From Lepas anatifera (lineage: Eukaryota > Arthropoda > Thecostraca > Lepadidae), in NCBI GenBank assembly GCA_034440635.1, contig JAOTON010001271.1, forward strand, positions 434,001 to 498,000: a stretch of DNA of 64,000 nucleotides, read 5' to 3'. This document shows positions 22,758 through 34,218 of the stretch, one piece after another. Position 1 is the first letter of the stretch; each line of letters opens with the position of its first letter. The position numbers and the translations under genes were made by a program. The notes below the pieces were generated by a model, which was not told the DNA's origin, did not search any database, and saw only the letters and a program-made list of their open reading frames with translations.

Positions 22758-24348
22758 CTAGACTAAGAGTTGGTATGAGCGACCTCAACTCCCATAAATT
22801 TATAATCCAAGCTATTAACTCCCCCATTGCAGCTGTGGCCATGCCAACGAGAACCCTCATCATTTTCTGTTAAAATGTCAGGTATATAACGCGGCAAGGA
22901 TAGAGATGTTTAACAGCATATCTGAAAATATGGAAGTAAATCTGAATACGCATACAAATACAAACAAACTGAAAATTATTTTGCATGGTTATGGATTATC
23001 ACCCGGAAATCAGGTATTGGTAGCACGTAGCGTCCAAAAATTTATGAAAGATTCACACAGATTTCATAGCGACTCCTAAACTCCGAAATCTGATCATATT
23101 TGATGGCTCCGACCTCTGGCGGGGGCGTTGGCGGGTGGTGTGGCGCGACGCTGGTTGTGATTGATACCGTTAACCCGAATGGAATGTTACTGGGCTAGGC
23201 CTCGGGCGACTGTCTCGGCGGAGATTATTGTTTTTGAATGGAGATGCGAGAGGTACTCGATTTAAGCACTTAGGTGCTTTTGTACCAATTGCAATGAAAT
23301 GTGCACGTGTAAACTGTTATTATGTGAAATATATGTCTGTCTGTCTGTTGTCTGTCTCTGTTTAAGGCCCACAATAGTAGACAACACATGAAATACAAAA
23401 AAAGATAGACATGACAGATATATACACCACTTGTTCAAAGGGAATGTGGCTCCTTCATAATGGGTTTTGAACAGAGATAGCCATGTAAATGAGCATGCAG
23501 AGAAACCACTTGCTCCATACTTCACTTGCCCCAGAATTGTTTTTTTTTGCATTTGTTATACAACATAGGTGCTACCAAGCCCATGGCCAGCAAGGGATAA
23601 ATCAAAACTTTTCAGTTTTGTGGATTATTAGTTTTAATAGTGCTCCGGTTAGGAACACTAAGATCAACCTCAGTTCAATCCGGAGCGGATTAAGAAAAGT
23701 AGAAGAAATATATAAATGTCGCTTTTGTTCCTAATGGTGACCTATTTTAATATTGCGAACAGAGGGAAGTGAAATAATACGAAACATAGCTATTTTTCAG
23801 CAAAAAGGCCAAATCCATCATTTTCAACATAGATTGTCCCTAAAAACCAGTCTGGAAACCTAAAAACCTAAAACCCACCAGTCTGGAACTGCACCAAGGT
23901 GCCGCATTCCTTTCAACACAACTTAACCCATCCCGCAGAACTCACAAAACCGACTCGTTCTGCCGAGTCCTTTTTTTTTGAAAATCAAAGTACAGGCGAT
24001 GTACTAGGCATGATATGAATAACCCACATACCTACACGGTCAAGAAATAAATAAAGTAAAAGCTACGACACCAAAACAATGCCGAAGGTTAGTACTTGCT
24101 TTAGAACCTTTAACATGCTGAAGAGTGCAGATTGTTTCCTAAAACCATTCGAGCAAATATTTTATATATAAATCATACATCACCGGAAGCAGCAGGATTC
24201 ACTCCCATTATTTTCATATGAACTCAAGGAGAACTCACAGTGCACAGATCACATATAAGAAAAAAATAAAAATACTAAAATGCTTACAATAAAGGCAATT
24301 ATTGAAAATAAAAAGTAACCACAATAAGTTATTATTAATAATTAAGTG
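22758..24348. other. no gene seen
   Basis: This is AT-rich sequence with short frames only. A short (GTCT)n tract lies at about 23334-23358. No transposon ends or protein motifs were recognised. Confidence 0.4.
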
Positions 24349-24709
24349 AGCCGCCCCCGGTAGCTCAGTTAGTAGAGCGTTGGGCTCCGGCCCGCTGCTC
24401 AGATGCATGCAGTGGCAGTGCATGTCCAGGCTTGGGATCGGTTCCCCTCAGACGCTCCGGCGCTCAATAGTTTACCCGACGTACAGTTCGGCTGGCAACT
24501 GACTGGTGAGAGGGTGACCTGAGCGGGGCGGCCGTCCTTGTGCTTTGTGGGACGTTAAACTTTAGCTTCTAAATTAACTCTTCATTGTGGGCGTTGCTCG
24601 TTCCGATGGTGGGGTCGGGGTCTCCATGATAAGTCCCTATAGGACTTTAGTGAGACTCCGACTCCAGCAGTCGAACTGAGAGCAGCTTGGACAAAATCTA
24701 TATAAAAAA
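24349..24709 (+). mobile_element. tRNA-derived SINE, copy 2 (full length)
   Basis: It begins GCCGCCCCCGG and then box A TAGCTCAGTTAGTAGAGCG. Box B-like GGGATCGGTTCCCC follows, then the same body as the copy at 20094-20443, ending in an A-rich tail (ATATAAAAAA). The tRNA-like head is longer than a normal tRNA between the two boxes, so it is a diverged derivative and not a functional tRNA gene. No clear target duplication is visible. Confidence 0.85.
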
Positions 24710-25227
24710 CGAGCTATTTAAAACTGTTCATAATTATGGGCCCCGTGGGCTGGGGCTCCCCTTGAGGTGGGCCCCTCTACGGTTGAAACCCCCCCCCTTT
24801 TCAAACCGTTCCTACGCCCCTCGTTTTGTGAACAGTTTTTTTCCATTTTGTAAATATGATGAGAAGGGCCTTAACATCTGTAAATATAAAAAAACGCGGT
24901 AGAGGTAAAAAAATGATTGAAATCCTCCAAAAAAGCTTAAAATGTATTTCTTCTTTGAAAAAGGGTATAGGTAAAAAGCCAAAGAATTTTTTGGGCTTTT
25001 TAGAATGATTTATACGATCATAATAGGTAACCTCGAAATCATAGGACAAAATTTAATTTCTCAATTTTTCATATATTGACAACCTAGTGCATGCGTGCCT
25101 TATTAAAACAAAACGAACTATCTAGAATTGTCCATAATTATGGGCCTCCGTGGGCTGGCGCCCCCTTGAGGTGGGCCCCCTCTAAGGTTGCCCCCCCACT
25201 TTTTAAACCGTTCCTACGCCCCTGAGC
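24700..25227. repeat. pair of direct repeats ending in a hAT-like terminus
   Basis: About 24705-24828 and 25110-25227 are similar (AATTATGGGCC, GTGGGCTGG, TTGAGGTGGGCCCC, then AAACCGTTCCTACGCCCCT). They lie about 400 bp apart in the same orientation. The shared 3' end CCTACGCCCCTG resembles an inverted hAT-type terminus. They lack TG...CA ends, a primer-binding site or a purine tract, so they are not LTRs. Confidence 0.6.
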
Positions 25228-25530
25228 GCAAAGCTTTGTTCTCGCTAATAATCGCACGCGAATCAGGTAAAACAAGTGTCACCCTTCTGAGTGCTTCTAC
25301 TTTCCGATCAGAAAACCGGCATCACCTATGGATGCTGCTGTCAGGTATTAGATACCCTTCTATAGTTTCAGGAGAGTTCCATTGCAGTACAATCCCGAGC
25401 GACAGACTGGAAAACCTCGATTATAATGATTCTTTTCCTGCTTTGCATTTCCCTTCCTACTCGCGCCCCAACGGGGTTCTGGTGCGACTCTTACCTAACT
25501 GGGAGAGGGCCGCCGCCATCGAGAGCCTTT
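25228..25530. other. no gene seen
   Basis: This is sequence between the direct repeat and a truncated TTAA-type element. A long plus frame (25188-25721) runs through both and has no recognisable domain. It crosses a transposon boundary and so is probably chance. Confidence 0.4.
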
Positions 25531-25720
25531 TTAACCCGCGCCCTACTGGGGGTCTGGTGCCATCTTCGCCCCACCGGAGCGCACCGATAGCCCTCTCTAA
25601 CTCCGAAAATATGGGGATTAACGCAAACCTGCGAAGTGCATTGGAAAGCCCGTGTGAATTCAGTATGGGATTATTTACATGGGTTAGCGCTCAGGTCAAC
25701 GGTTCGATCTCCAGATATTA
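25531..25720. mobile_element. truncated family 1 TTAA-type element
   Basis: TTAA at 25531-25534 is followed by CCCGCGCCCTACTGGGGG. The next roughly 180 bp match the right end of the 44169-44905 element read in reverse: CTCTAACTCCGAAAATATGG, then GCGTGAATTCAGTA, then AGCGCTCAGGTCAA. No opposite end follows, so the copy is broken. Confidence 0.75.
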
Positions 25721-25791
25721 ATTTATGTTGGGTCGAACCATTTCCACTAAAAAATGTAGTGCTTACAACAAATGAGCATGACTTCGTGCCA

Positions 25792-25874
25792 TTAACAAGC
25801 GCATTGACGGGGGTCTGAGCCACCTTCGCTTTGACGGGGGTGGCGGTTACCCGCCCCGTCAATGCGCGTGTTAA
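25792..25874. mobile_element. minimal 75-bp TTAA-type MITE (family 2)
   Basis: TTAA at 25792-25795 and 25871-25874 enclose 25796-25870. The element consists of little more than two inverted termini: CAAGCGCATTGACGGGG on the left and CCCCGTCAATGCGCGTG on the right. Between them is the subterminal TCTGAGCCACCTTCGCTTTG. The same termini bound the larger copies at 26320-27673 and 32511-33345. It is a deletion derivative that keeps only the terminal sequences. Confidence 0.9.
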
Positions 25875-26315
25875 AGCTATTGAGCAGAACTGGGACTATC
25901 GAATACAATTCGGTATTATGGTATTTCGGTACTACCGGTGGTATATTTATCTACTGCTACCGAATCTTCGGTACCAAACCTCTACCGATACCGATACCGA
26001 ATGCATCTACCGAATAACTTTCTTCGGTAGATTTGAATTTCTCGTGCCGACCAATAATCTTCCTAGCAGATCTTCACGTCTGGATGTTCCCCCGCTGCAG
26101 CCAATCATAGGCCGTACCGGCTCGTGCAGCCAATCGGCATCGAGCCTGGAGTTAGCAAATAACGCTGGTTTTGGCGAAAAGCCCACCCTCTTCTGATCTT
26201 TCGAGCACAATAGATCCACGCCTCTCAGCTCTCTGATTGCGCCCTAAGCGTTTCAGTGACTTACAGCTTCTGATTTACGTCCTACTATAAATCACTTTAT
26301 GTAACACTTTTTAGC
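25875..26315. other. no gene; CGGTA/TACCG-rich tract
   Basis: 25905-26040 has many CGGTA and TACCGA repeats in both orientations and could form hairpins. The overlapping frame at 25831-26196 has no recognisable product. Nothing else was seen. Confidence 0.4.
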
Positions 26316-27677
26316 TTAACACGCGCATTGACGGGGGTCTGAGCCACCTTCGCTTTGACGAGGGGGGGGACGGGTACACGCCCCCCCCTAAGATCTCGAT
26401 AATTACATTAGGTAGCGAAAAACGGTAAACGGCGTTGGGTAGCCCATCCACTTCTCCATCGAAATTATTTGGACCATTTTTTTGTCAGGTCACATTTAAG
26501 GTCACGAGAGGTCAAAACATGCCGAAAAAGGGATAACATGTAAATTAAGTTTTTCAGCCATTACATCTGAACAAGTAAAGATATATCAAAATGACTTGAA
26601 CTATATGAATTCTCGCAGCAAGCCGAATCGAATGATATATAATTTGACCTTGTTAGGTCAAATCAAGGATTTGACCTGACCTGAGGTCAGGTAAAAGTCA
26701 AATTATATAAAATCATCGTCATTTCGCTTTCTTCTCGTAGATTGCAACACGACTTGCTCTTTCTTAAAGGTATATTTTCGAACAAAATTAGGTCATCAGA
26801 CTTGCTCGAAAAATTCCCATTGCATGTGCCATCCCGATCAACTCGCACGCTGCTTCTTTCTCGCTGAGCGCCGCGGTCGTGTCAGCACCGTCAATAACGG
26901 CTTTCCTCAGCGTATACCGAGGGAGTTAAATGCATTTCTGCGGCGGGGAAATGCAGATTTTTCAACGACTCTTTTATCGATTTTAGGAAACATGTTCTTG
27001 CATATATTTGAACTGTTTAGCTTTTATTAACGTCACTTTTACCATCGGTTTTATCATCAGCTGCATCGTTCTCATCACTCACATTTTGTTGTTTTTACCG
27101 CTTTTTACATGAGTGTCTGTCATCTGTGTACATGGTTTTCCTTTTACTTACATCGACTTCGCCTGTTATTGGATCATTTTCTGTTGGCGATTTACTTGAA
27201 TAAATAAATAAATAAATAAATAAAATGCTATCATTAGAACCGCAAAGCCAAGGCGAGTCTAATGCAGCTAAAATTAACGCCCTATCACTATCCGTTATTG
27301 AGTTATACAGTAAAAACCATTTTTCCCATGTATTTCTAATGGAGAGGTCATGCCTCGTACCTGACCTTAGGTCATCGATATCAAAAATACCGGAACATAT
27401 TTTAGAGAACTCGGCGGGCCCATTGTGTGATATGAGTTTCAATCGGATAAGTTCATCCTGCTCCGACTTATGCTATCTTAAACTTTTTTTGAGGTCAGGT
27501 CACTTTACCTGTACTGGTGACCTGACCTGAGATGACCTAACCTTTAAATTTTCACAGAAGCTGTAAAAAGGATGAGGGAAAAGGTATGCCAAGTACGTCG
27601 GCGCTACGCGCCGCCGTTTTCCTACTGCCTCCGGAAAACCCGAGGGGGGCGGGTACCCCCTTCAATGAGCGTGTTAA
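26316..27677. mobile_element. TTAA-type TIR element, family 2, copy A
   Basis: The element spans 26320-27673, with TTAA at 26316-26319 and 27674-27677. It starts CACGCGCATTGACGGGGG and ends CTTCAATGAGCGTG. It is the inverted counterpart of 32511-33345 along its length, except for an extra block of about 500 bp (about 26720-27224). Paired half-sites occur at about 26676-26699 (TGACCTGACCTGAGGTCAGG) and 27510-27535. The 101-codon plus frame at 27225-27530 lies in the non-coding body and is partly mirrored in copy B, so it is a repeat artefact. Confidence 0.9.
26720..27224 (+). mobile_element. LINE-like 3' end inserted in copy A
   Basis: Comparison with copy B (reverse strand near 32950) shows AATTATATAAAATGC continuous there and split here. 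About 500 bp are inserted after ATATAAAAT, ending in (AAAT)n (AATAAATAAATAAATAAA), followed again by AAAATGC. An A-rich simple tail and a short duplication (about 5-7 bp) are typical of LINE-machinery insertion. No coding motif is seen, so it is a truncated LINE 3' end or a SINE of unknown family. Confidence 0.65.
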
Positions 27678-28188
27678 CGAGGAACTGCTCTCCGCATTCG
27701 TTGGGGTGGGGGGGGGCAAAAGGACACATTTGTTCACTCATTGTTAGTTTAGGGGGCAATTGCCAATTTTTCCCTAACGTAGTTCCGCCACTGGGCAGGG
27801 CAATAGTGGGTAGCCAGATAGAAACTGGTAACTAAACAGGTTAGGGTGGACTGCAAAATATGGCATTAAATATTTGGAAACTGACGAGTGGAGTAGGGGA
27901 GACCAGGGCAAAGCGGACAGCGGGGCAAAGCGGTAAAAGCTGAATAACTCTCAGCAAAGTGCTGTAATCTGCCGTAAATGTGTGCCATACTAAGCGTTAC
28001 TTAGCAACGCATCCCGCTCATCTTCGTCAGCTGTCTCCTCATTTCGCTTCCAGAGCGGTGAAGAAGGGTAGGGTTTTTAGGCTGTTAGCTGGCTTTTGCG
28101 CTGCACTTCGTGGTCTTCAAAACCCCATCCGAGCAGCACGGATTTTGTTTTATTGGACTGCCAGAAATCAGTAGGGGGCCCTTGATTG
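27678..28188. other. no gene; GGGCAAAGCGG motif
   Basis: 27900-27945 reads GACCAGGGCAAAGCGG and then a second GGGGCAAAGCGG. The inverse of GACCAGGGCAAAGCGG occurs at about 41350-41370. The two could be ends of one very large element containing 28-41 kb, or two copies of a short dispersed terminus. With only 16 matching bases this is undecided. Confidence 0.35.
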
Positions 28189-28860
28189 TTAACACCCGCA
28201 CTGGAGGGGTCTGGCACTAAGCACTGAGGGGGCCTGTAGCCCCCTAAGATCTCGGAAATTAAGAGGGTTAGAAAAACGCCACTTTGTAGGTGGGTGGGGG
28301 CTTGGTGATCTATATGATGACTAATTTTCATTGACCTAGGTCAATATCTTTCAGGTTAAACGAGGTCGTACAGGTCAAATATTGGCCATGCTGGGATCGA
28401 TTGGTAAATGCTGTATTATGCAGGAAAATGGCGGGAATAAGCTAAAGGCGGACAAGGTTCATAAGAAGAGGTCTCAAGAGGCTTCCCCACAACTTTTGGG
28501 TCAAGGTCATTCAAAGTCATTGACCTTTAAGGTCACCATATGGTATACTACTTATTATTTACACTTTGACTAACACTCTAGCCACTGTTTGGCGGGAAAT
28601 GAGGATTGACCTTTCCAAATGACCTTTGACCTTGACCTTTGACCTTGACCTTTGTATTGGGTACCCTACCGATGACGTCATAGCATAATATATGTCAGAC
28701 GGGGTAATGTCATTTGGCCGGACGCACAGTGGTCGTGACCTTGAAAGTGCAGATATGACCTTGACCTGTGACCTTTGACCTTGAACTTGACCTTCATGTG
28801 AAGTGAGCTTGACATATAGTCCCGCTTATATGACGTTATGACGTCACCACTCGGTCTTCA
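28189..28860. mobile_element. TTAA-type element, left end plus AGGTCA-rich body (right end missing)
   Basis: TTAA at 28189-28192 is followed by CACCCGCACTGGAGGGG and a CCCCCTAAGATCTCG block, as in the other family members. The body is shared with 15740-15910. It carries the densest TGACCT clusters in the window and two TGACGTCA/TGACGTCAC sites (28673-28680 and about 28838). No right terminus was found, so the right boundary is approximate. Confidence 0.65.
28617..28653 (+). promoter_or_regulatory. TGACCT direct-repeat array (DR1/DR0 type)
   Basis: Five TGACCT hexamers lie head to tail, spaced alternately by one and zero bases. On the minus strand this reads AGGTCAAAGGTCA (DR1) linked by AGGTCAAGGTCA. 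DR1 is the known binding pattern of RXR/HNF4-type nuclear receptors. That the array is bound is inference only; what is seen is the spacing. More half-sites follow at about 28737-28797. Confidence 0.5.
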
Positions 28861-29339
28861 ATGCAAGCTAACTGGTCCGACGCGCGTTTACGGCGATCTC
28901 AAAATGCAGGTCTGACTTTGAAAGCCTATAAGTCAAAAATTCTGCCGATTTTCAAAGTCTTCACCATCGACGCGCTATTAAATTCTGTTAATGTGGCCTT
29001 TCGTTTTCACTACAGAGTTCTCCGGCCACCTTGGAAAACTGGGGCCTTGGTGTTAAGGAAAACCTCGCCTCGATTTGTAACTTTTGTGATGGCTGGTCTC
29101 CTATTCTCTTAGAATGTGTTGCATGGGGCACGATGAACCGGGGAAAAGTGGAATCCGTTCACTTTGCCCCATGAATAGAAAGAGGGACGTAGTGCAGAGA
29201 AATAATAGATTGTGACCATAGCGCATAGGCTTAGAAATGGGGGCATTGGCAGGAGGGCCACTGGCCCCCCACTTTTCTGTGGTGGGCCCCTGCAACGGAT
29301 GCAAAATTTCAAAAACTGTAATAGAAAATAAGAAACCCA
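28861..29339. other. no gene seen
   Basis: Frames on both strands are short and unrecognised. The sequence around 29110-29175 has GGGGCA and CTTTGCCCC, the same short dispersed motif as at 27900 and 41150. Confidence 0.35.
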
Positions 29340-29902
29340 AACGGGTCCGAAAGCTTGTCTGGGAAACTTCTCAAGCTGGCCTGGGCGCCTGAGCTGATTT
29401 AAGGTCCTATGAGTAAATTTCGAGGGGCCGCTGAACTGACCTCTGATGCCCTATAAGCTAATGTTGGGCCTCTTAAGCTGAACTGAGGGCCCCAGAGCTA
29501 GTTTGGGACCTCTAAATCTAGGGTATCTAAGCTGAGCTGAGAGTCGTGAACTTGAATGGGCCCTTGAGCTGGTCAAATACCCTATATCAGCCGACATTGG
29601 GGCCTCTGAGCTGAGGTGTTCCCATAAGGCTAATCTGATCAATGAGCTAATCTAGGGCCCCTGTGCTGAACTGGGGGCGGGCTTAGCTGGTCTGGACCCA
29701 CTACACAGTAATAGGGCCCCTGAGCTGGGAGCCATGAGCTTGAATTGGCCTTACTGAGCTGTTGTTAGACCCTATATAAGCCGACCTGGGGCCCCTGAGC
29801 TGATCCAGGCCCCTCAGCTAATCTAGTCATCTGAGTTCATGTAGCTGGGGCCCCTGTGCTGAGATGGGGACTCTTAAAATTGTCTGGGGCTCCCTGAAAT
29901 AC
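29340..29902. repeat. GGGCCCCTGAGCTG minisatellite, left part
   Basis: Degenerate units of about 20-30 bp with core GGCCCCTGAGCTG(A/G). The array continues after the inserted element at 31349. Open frames in it are by-products. Confidence 0.85.
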
Positions 29903-31348
29903 TTAAAACTATTTCCAGCAGGGCGCTAATATTGCCGCCCCCCCTTCAGGTTTTTTCGAGAATGTTTCCGAAACGGCTTGCGATAGAACTTTGAAACTTT
30001 CTGACTTTTCCTAAAACTAGCACAGGCAGGATTTCTGAAATTTTCAAGATTGTATATTTACAGAGGCGGAGCTATGGCTGGTTATTTTTGGAGGTTCTAT
30101 CAACAAACCAAGTATTATCGTATGCGGTGGGTTCTTTGTAAAAGGAAGCCGTCTCTGCTGATCCTAATGCCAGTTATATGGTTGCATTATATCATTTGAT
30201 ATGTGAGATGATAGTACATTCACTATTGTCACTTTTTGTATTCATCAGGGGCGGCGTTACAGCAGTTCAAAATGGGGGAATGTACTCAAGAAGGACTAAA
30301 CGTTGTAAGTGAGAAGACTGCTTACAGCCGTGCCAGGGCGAATACAATTGGGTATATGAAAATGTAAAATAGTTATAACCCAATTTTAGATTTCCCGAGG
30401 CGTGTCCAGTTACCATAATGTAGAGTAAATCATAAATATAAAAGCATATGTTTGTTCACTTAGAGCTTTGTGCGAGACTAGCATGCTCTGTATGTATTCA
30501 GTTTCAGGAACGACTGATAAAATATTTTGTTCGTAGGCAGATCACGGAGACAAGAGCATACGGAACGTGTTACCAATGGCAGAAAAGTGTCAGTATTTGA
30601 GGGGGTAACATTACATTTTCAAAATATATCTTCCCAGCCAGTATCACAGCCGCGACTCAATATCGTCGTATATTGAAATGTGTTTCCAATCATCCCCACC
30701 CCCACGACGAGAGTCCTTGATCCGCCTATGTCACCCCTTTCCCAGAGCTGGCATGGAAGGGTAAAAATTATCAGAAATAAATTTCAACTAGCTGAGGGAC
30801 TAATATACTCATGCATACCATTCGCATTTTGTTGGTATGCATTTACCCAACTATTTTACCTTACTGAATCCACCCCTGATGAGTTTTTCGTTTTTTAAAT
30901 TTATTTATGTGTCAAAGATGCCAAGCAGTATATGACGGCTGCTAATCCACGTAACAAAAACTTTTTAGATTGTATATATTTCCCCTCATAGTCCTGTTCC
31001 TGGAACTGCCATTGAATTTCGACTTTTTGCGTAACTCGAGTATATTATAATTTTGAGTCAATTATTTGTAGATCTGAACTAGTTTTGTGAAAATCGTACA
31101 ACAGAGACAAGGGTTATGGACAATCTAAAAAACACAACAATTGTATACTTTGCACAGCCTTCCCCTTAAAAATCAAAACTTTGAAATTTTCTTTTTTCAA
31201 AATAAAGTTTAGCGTCAGGGAACTCTGTAGCACTTCGAATTTTCAAAATGGGCCGATTATTTAGATAGATTACGAGATCTTAGGGGGCCGATACTGCCCC
31301 CCCTGCCGGAAATAGGGGTAGCCGGGATCCTGACGGAAATAGGGTTAA
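29903..31348. mobile_element. TTAA-flanked TIR element (piggyBac-like MITE), copy 2
   Basis: The element spans 29907-31344 with TTAA at 29903-29906 and 31345-31348, and is inserted into the GGCCCCTGAGCTG minisatellite. It is the reverse complement of copy 1 (1668-2905), with ends AACTATTTCCAGCAGGG (decayed) and CCTGACGGAAATAGGG. It carries about 200 bp more than copy 1 (about 30415-30630), so copy 1 is a deletion derivative or copy 2 has an insertion. No transposase is encoded. Confidence 0.9.
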
Positions 31349-31640
31349 GAGTCACTGAGTCGAAGGCTTTGAGCTTGAATGGGCCCTTTGAGCTGTTCTG
31401 ACCCTTTAACAGCCGACCTGGGCCCCTGAGCTAAGCTGGGCCCTAAGCTAATCTTGAACTCCCTGTGCTGAACTGGGCAGCCCCTGGGCTGGTCAGGGGC
31501 CCTGCACAGTTATAGGGCCCCTGACCTGAGCTGGGGAACATGAGCTTAAAAGGCCCCTGGAGATGTTCTGAGACCCGATATACACTGACCTTTGGGCGCC
31601 CCTAAATTGAGCTAGGTCCCTAACCTAGTTGAATCGCTGG
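31349..31640. repeat. GGGCCCCTGAGCTG minisatellite, right part
   Basis: This continues the array at 29340-29902 with the same unit and orientation, confirming that the TTAA element split a single array. Confidence 0.8.
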
Positions 31641-32506
31641 CGCATAAGCGGAGAAAGTCCCAGAGGGGGAAGCAGCCAAAGGTGGAGAAAGCAGGTACTC
31701 TGAGGACCAGCAAGGAGTTGATGCAAAGGACAAGGAGTAAAACACCAAGAATGGAAACTAGCGGTGCGAGGGCTGGTCCGAGCCAGAGAGACGAACCGAG
31801 ACGCCAGTTCTTCCAAACTGATGACAATGGAAATGAGAAGTGTCTATTGTACAGAGACTTACGCTAAAAAAAGGTGATGGCTAGTAACGCTGCGCAATAT
31901 GTCCTAAGTGGGTCCACGATATATGTGGGAGGGGGAGGGGGGTTGTTGCAGAGGATATCGTTTTCTTGTGTGACACGTACCAGTAGTGTGCGCCTTGGTT
32001 CGTGAATGGGTGGAAGCCTTAGCGATCATCGTGAACACAAAAATGTATGCGTGTTTCTTTCGCTTTTTGTGGGTTTGATAAACCAGACCGAAATTTTACA
32101 CGGCAAATGATATTACGTTATCTGCAGACGTGGCAGCCATCATTTGACCTATGTCTTACATGACTGATATCAAAAGCAAACGACAGCAATCTTTTGACCA
32201 CCACAAAATTATCTATTCCATCGCTTAAAACCTCTCCTCAAACCAGAATATTTCCACCCGAATAAGATCAGCGCATGCGTTCCTATTCAGCTCACGACTA
32301 TTGTGCCATTCAACATTGTCTATTAAAGTCGTCGGTCTTCTGGTGCTGGAAGCTACTTGACCGTCCATGTTGGGCTCAGCAGCATACCACAGAGGCCTGT
32401 CGCAAAGCATTTTTACCCTCAGATAGCAGCATTTAATGTTAGAGCGTTTGGAAACTGAGTAGCGGTGAGGGGATAGCAATATTGCCCCTCCGCAGAAGCT
32501 ATCATA
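31641..32506. other. no recognised gene
   Basis: 31640-31867 (plus) has a Lys/Arg-rich open frame of at least 61 codons that ends at 31867 and lies directly after the minisatellite. It has no recognised domain and could be a decayed exon. The rest shows only short frames. Confidence 0.35.
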
Positions 32507-33349
32507 TTAACACGCCATTGACGGGGGGCGGGTACCCCCCTCGGGTTTTTCGGAGATAGCAGAAAAACGGCGTCGCGTAGCGCCGCCGTACTTGGCATAC
32601 CTTTTTCCTCATTATTTTAACAACTTCTGTGAAAATTTTAAGGTTAGGTCAACTCAGGTCAAGTCACCAGTACAGGTCAAGTGACCTGACCTCAAAACAA
32701 GTTTAAGATAGCATAAGTCGGAACAGGGTGAACTTATCCGATTGAAACTCATATCACATAATGGGCCCACCGAGTTCTCTAAAATATGTTCCGGTATTCT
32801 TGATATCGATGACCTAAGGTCAGGTACGAGGCATGACCTTTCCATTGAAATACATAGAAAAAAAGGTTTTTACTGAATAACTTAGTAACGGATGGTCATA
32901 GAGCGTTTATTTTAGCTGCATTAGACTTGCCTTGGCCTTGCAGTTCTAAGGATGTGCATTTTATATAATTTGACTTTGACCTGACCTCAGGTCAGGTTAA
33001 ATCCTTGATTTGACCTAGCAAGGTCAAGTTATATATCATCCGATTCAGCTTGCTGCGAGGATTCATATAGTTCAAGTCGTTTTCCTCTATCTTTACTTGT
33101 TCAGATGTGATGGCCGAAAACGTTAATTTATATGTTATCCCTATGACGGCATGTTTTGACCTCTCGTGACCTTAAATGTGACCTGAAAAAAATGGTTCCA
33201 ATATTTTCGATGGAGAAGTGGATGGGCTACCGAATGCCGTTTACCATTTTTCGCTACCTACCGTGGTTCTCGAGATCTTAGGGGGGCGGGTACCCGCCCC
33301 CACCCGTCAAAGCGAAGGTGGCTCAGACCCCCGTCAATGCGCGTGTTAA
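32507..33349. mobile_element. TTAA-type TIR element, family 2, copy B
   Basis: The element spans 32511-33345 with TTAA at 32507-32510 and 33346-33349. It begins CACGCCATTGACGGGGGG and ends CCCGTCAATGCGCGTG. It is inverted relative to copy A and lacks the LINE-like insertion. It carries TGACCTGACCTCAGGTCAGG at about 32978-32997 and other paired hexamers. Confidence 0.9.
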
Positions 33350-34218
33350 ATAAGTGGATCTAAGCATTTATGTACAATTATAGATTAAAATTATATCAAA
33401 ATGAAAAGTATATATGCCAAATATCTTGCAAACAAAAAAATCGAGGCAAAATAAGACTATCCACTAGGCCGTTTCAAATTTCAAGAAGTTTTCAGAATTC
33501 GTTAGGTCAGCACTTTTTCCCATGATTTGGTTTATTTCTAGTCGATTGACATCAATTTCACCATAGTTTGCCCAGAAATAAGGTTGCCTATATTCGCTTT
33601 AAAATGACATGTTTTCGGGTTCACCATTGGTGTTATGGGCAGTACCAGCGTTGCAGTCTCCAAGGCCATGGGCCTTGTTTCTGAGGTTGCACATTTCTTA
33701 CCAGCGCAAATTTTCGATAGGGCTGTATGCTGTGTAGTAAATAGCCTATTTTACGGACGTTGTGGGAAGTATTCACATGTAGGAAAGGGAGGGGAATGGT
33801 CCCTGAAGTACGCTCTTTGATAAATATGTTGGCACATCGATAGAGTGTCTGACATAGGTTTCAGTAAATTATCATGGTGCAATATTCAATGGGAAAGGAG
33901 GACGAGGATACAAAAATATCGTGTGAGAGGGTAGGGAATACCTGTCCTCAGTCCTCATATCATTTAGTTTTAAGGCAATACATATACGATCCAATTATAT
34001 TTGCAATCGATTTGTCTCCCTCGCAAGTCACAAGCGAAGGGAAAGCAGAGACGATACAAGTTTGCGCTTTTCGGCATATTTTCACTTCGCTGACTCTCTG
34101 CCTAGTTGCTCATCTTGACTTTATTCCAGGAACATGCATTACATTTTAACAGAAACCACACTTATGATACCTCACTTGAGTATCTCACATGAATGTCACG
34201 TCTTGATTTCAGGCGTCA

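Noticed and set aside
20094..24709. Two tRNA genes from the TAGCTCAGTTGGTAGAGC box
   Set aside because: The distance to box B is too long, no acceptor stem pairs, and both share a 250-bp body: they are SINEs.
24705..25227. Short LTR pair (solo retrotransposon) from the direct repeats
   Set aside because: No TG...CA ends, primer site, purine tract or target duplication; the ends look hAT-like.
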